Shown here piece by piece: positions 63,182 to 64,000 of a stretch of 64,000 nt of DNA. The position numbers were made by a program, and so were the translations under genes. Source of the stretch: Bacteroidia bacterium. Its GTDB lineage: Bacteria > Bacteroidota > Bacteroidia > J057 > JADKCL01. Location of the stretch: contig JACJYV010000007.1 in NCBI GenBank assembly GCA_020635905.1, forward strand, positions 62,001 through 126,000, in the 5' to 3' direction. Position 1 is the first letter of the stretch. Each line of letters starts with the position of its first letter. Under the pieces are notes generated by a model, which saw nothing but the letters and a program-made list of their open reading frames with translations, was not told where the DNA came from and made no database searches.

Positions 63182-64000
63182 TTATTTCTCGATTCCATTG
63201 TCTCCTCCCAAAATGATGGGCAAATCCTTGGTTCCCACCACGATCACCTTGGAATTGGGCGAGGCGGCGAGTTTTTCCGTGGCTTCCACCCCCCGCCATT
63301 TCAGGATGGGAATGCCGGCCACTTCTTCGAAGCGCCTGATTCCACCTGCCTCAATTTCCTTGCGCTGGGCCTCTTTTTCCTCCACTTTGAGGCGGTAGGC
63401 ATAGGTGAGATCCTTTTGCTCTTCCGTCAGTTTGGCTTCAATGGCCTCGGCCACCATGGCGGGCAGGGCGATGTTTTTGATCATCACATCCGAGATCTTC
63501 ACATAGAGCGAATCCCCAAAATCTGACCTCACGTCTTTCAAAATGAGGGTTTCCACCTCCTTGCGGTTGATGGCGTAGAGCTCGTCGGGCGTGTAACGGG
63601 CAATGATGTTGCGGGTGGAAGATTCAGCCTCGGGCACCACCACCGTTTCAGGATATTCCGGGCCCAGCCGCTTATGCAAAATGCCCAGAGAGTCGCGGTT
63701 GGGCGAAAAACGCACCGCAAATTCGACTTTGATTTTCAGCCCGTCCTTGCTCAGCACATCCACCTCTTTGGTCACAATTTGCTGCCGCACATTATAAATG
63801 TACATGAGATCCCACGGCCAGATCACCTGGGTGCCTTCGCCATAGGAGCGATCCACCACGGTTCCTTCGCCAAAACGGTGGAACAAAACCCCCAACTGAC
63901 CTGAGTAAACGGGGATAAAAATCTGGTTCCAGAGGGCGAAAAGGACAAGCGCCACTACCATGAGCGCCACCAAAAGATTGAGCACCCGCGGACGGATGCG
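63182..64000 (-). CDS. SPFH/prohibitin-family protein (N-terminus beyond window)
   Basis: At least 267 residues. The frame stays open to the window edge through RIRPRVLNLLVAL, so a GTG at 63985 need not be the start. A membrane helix (LNLLVALMVVALVLFALWNQ) is followed by the SPFH domain (VYSGQLGVLFHRFGEGTVVD, VDVLSKDGLKIKVEFAVRFS, PETVVVPEAESSTRNIIARY). A charged coiled coil (AEAIEAKLTEEQKDLTYAYR, LKVEEKEAQRKEIEAGGI) and a conserved tail follow. It is predicted to form a membrane-bound oligomeric ring like prohibitins or HflK/C. A two-helix mini-protein follows. Confidence 0.88.
   Translation of the reverse strand, partial: RIRPRVLNLLVALMVVALVLFALWNQIFIPVYSGQLGVLFHRFGEGTVVDRSYGEGTQVIWPWDLMYIYNVRQQIVTKEVDVLSKDGLKIKVEFAVRFSPNRDSLGILHKRLGPEYPETVVVPEAESSTRNIIARYTPDELYAINRKEVETLILKDVRSDFGDSLYVKISDVMIKNIALPAMVAEAIEAKLTEEQKDLTYAYRLKVEEKEAQRKEIEAGGIRRFEEVAGIPILKWRGVEATEKLAASPNSKVIVVGTKDLPIILGGDNGIEK

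Noticed and set aside
1..64000. tRNA, rRNA and riboswitch genes
   Set aside because: None of the conserved arms, CCA-ending stems or rRNA cores were noticed in intergenic regions; a covariance-model search was not possible here.

Overview
The window reads as a chromosomal segment of a Bacteroidota bacterium, most likely a Saprospiraceae/Lewinella-like lineage. Several independent signs agree: type IX secretion (T9SS) C-terminal sorting domains, SprB-type and PKD repeats, an ECF sigma/anti-sigma pair beside a CHAT-TPR protein, a large type II-C Cas9, and promoters of the TTTG-N19-TAnnTTTG form. Genus assignment is inference.

Layout. 1-5.9 kb: the end of an anti-sigma-like TPR protein, an ECF sigma factor, a second anti-sigma-like protein, and a secreted TPR-CHAT protein. 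5.9-19.5 kb: GDP-fucose synthesis (gmd, fcl), an S66 LD-carboxypeptidase, mnmD, small membrane proteins, tex, a dihaem cytochrome c, a class III aminotransferase and a TIR-domain protein. 19.5-37.9 kb: an HsdR_N-like protein, then large secreted or surface proteins, including a 2452-residue M43 metalloprotease with ten near-identical 231-bp SprB repeats and an ALK-type glycine-rich protein. Next comes a minus-strand overlapping gene string: a coiled-coil tail-fibre-like protein, three paralogous barrel proteins and a secreted protein. 38.4-49.8 kb: a 21-copy, 22-bp palindromic minisatellite, then a complete type II-C CRISPR locus (tracrRNA, cas9, cas1, cas2, 5.1-kb array). 49.8-64 kb: a methyltransferase, two paralogous zinc-finger/WD40 membrane proteins, a GbsR-type regulator with a tripartite RND efflux operon, a GC-rich repeat island, a GH113-like lipoprotein, a small membrane protein and an SPFH protein that runs off the window.

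The best-supported new observations concern CRISPR RNA biogenesis. A tracrRNA is readable on the minus strand just upstream of cas9, with a match to the Bacteroidota promoter, a 23-nt anti-repeat pairing with one bulge and two G-U wobbles, and a terminator. The array appears to be transcribed on the minus strand toward cas2. Each repeat carries a promoter-like element, and a one-directional terminator lies between array and cas2. The middle of the array is disordered and holds a duplicated spacer block that may be an assembly artefact.

Other regulatory and mobile structure: two identical-architecture operators (TTGGTTCT-N8-AGAACCAA) in front of the efflux regulator and efflux genes, and a family of about 120-bp elements with 16-bp terminal inverted repeats, one inserted inside another. 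No rRNA, tRNA or transposase gene was recognised.
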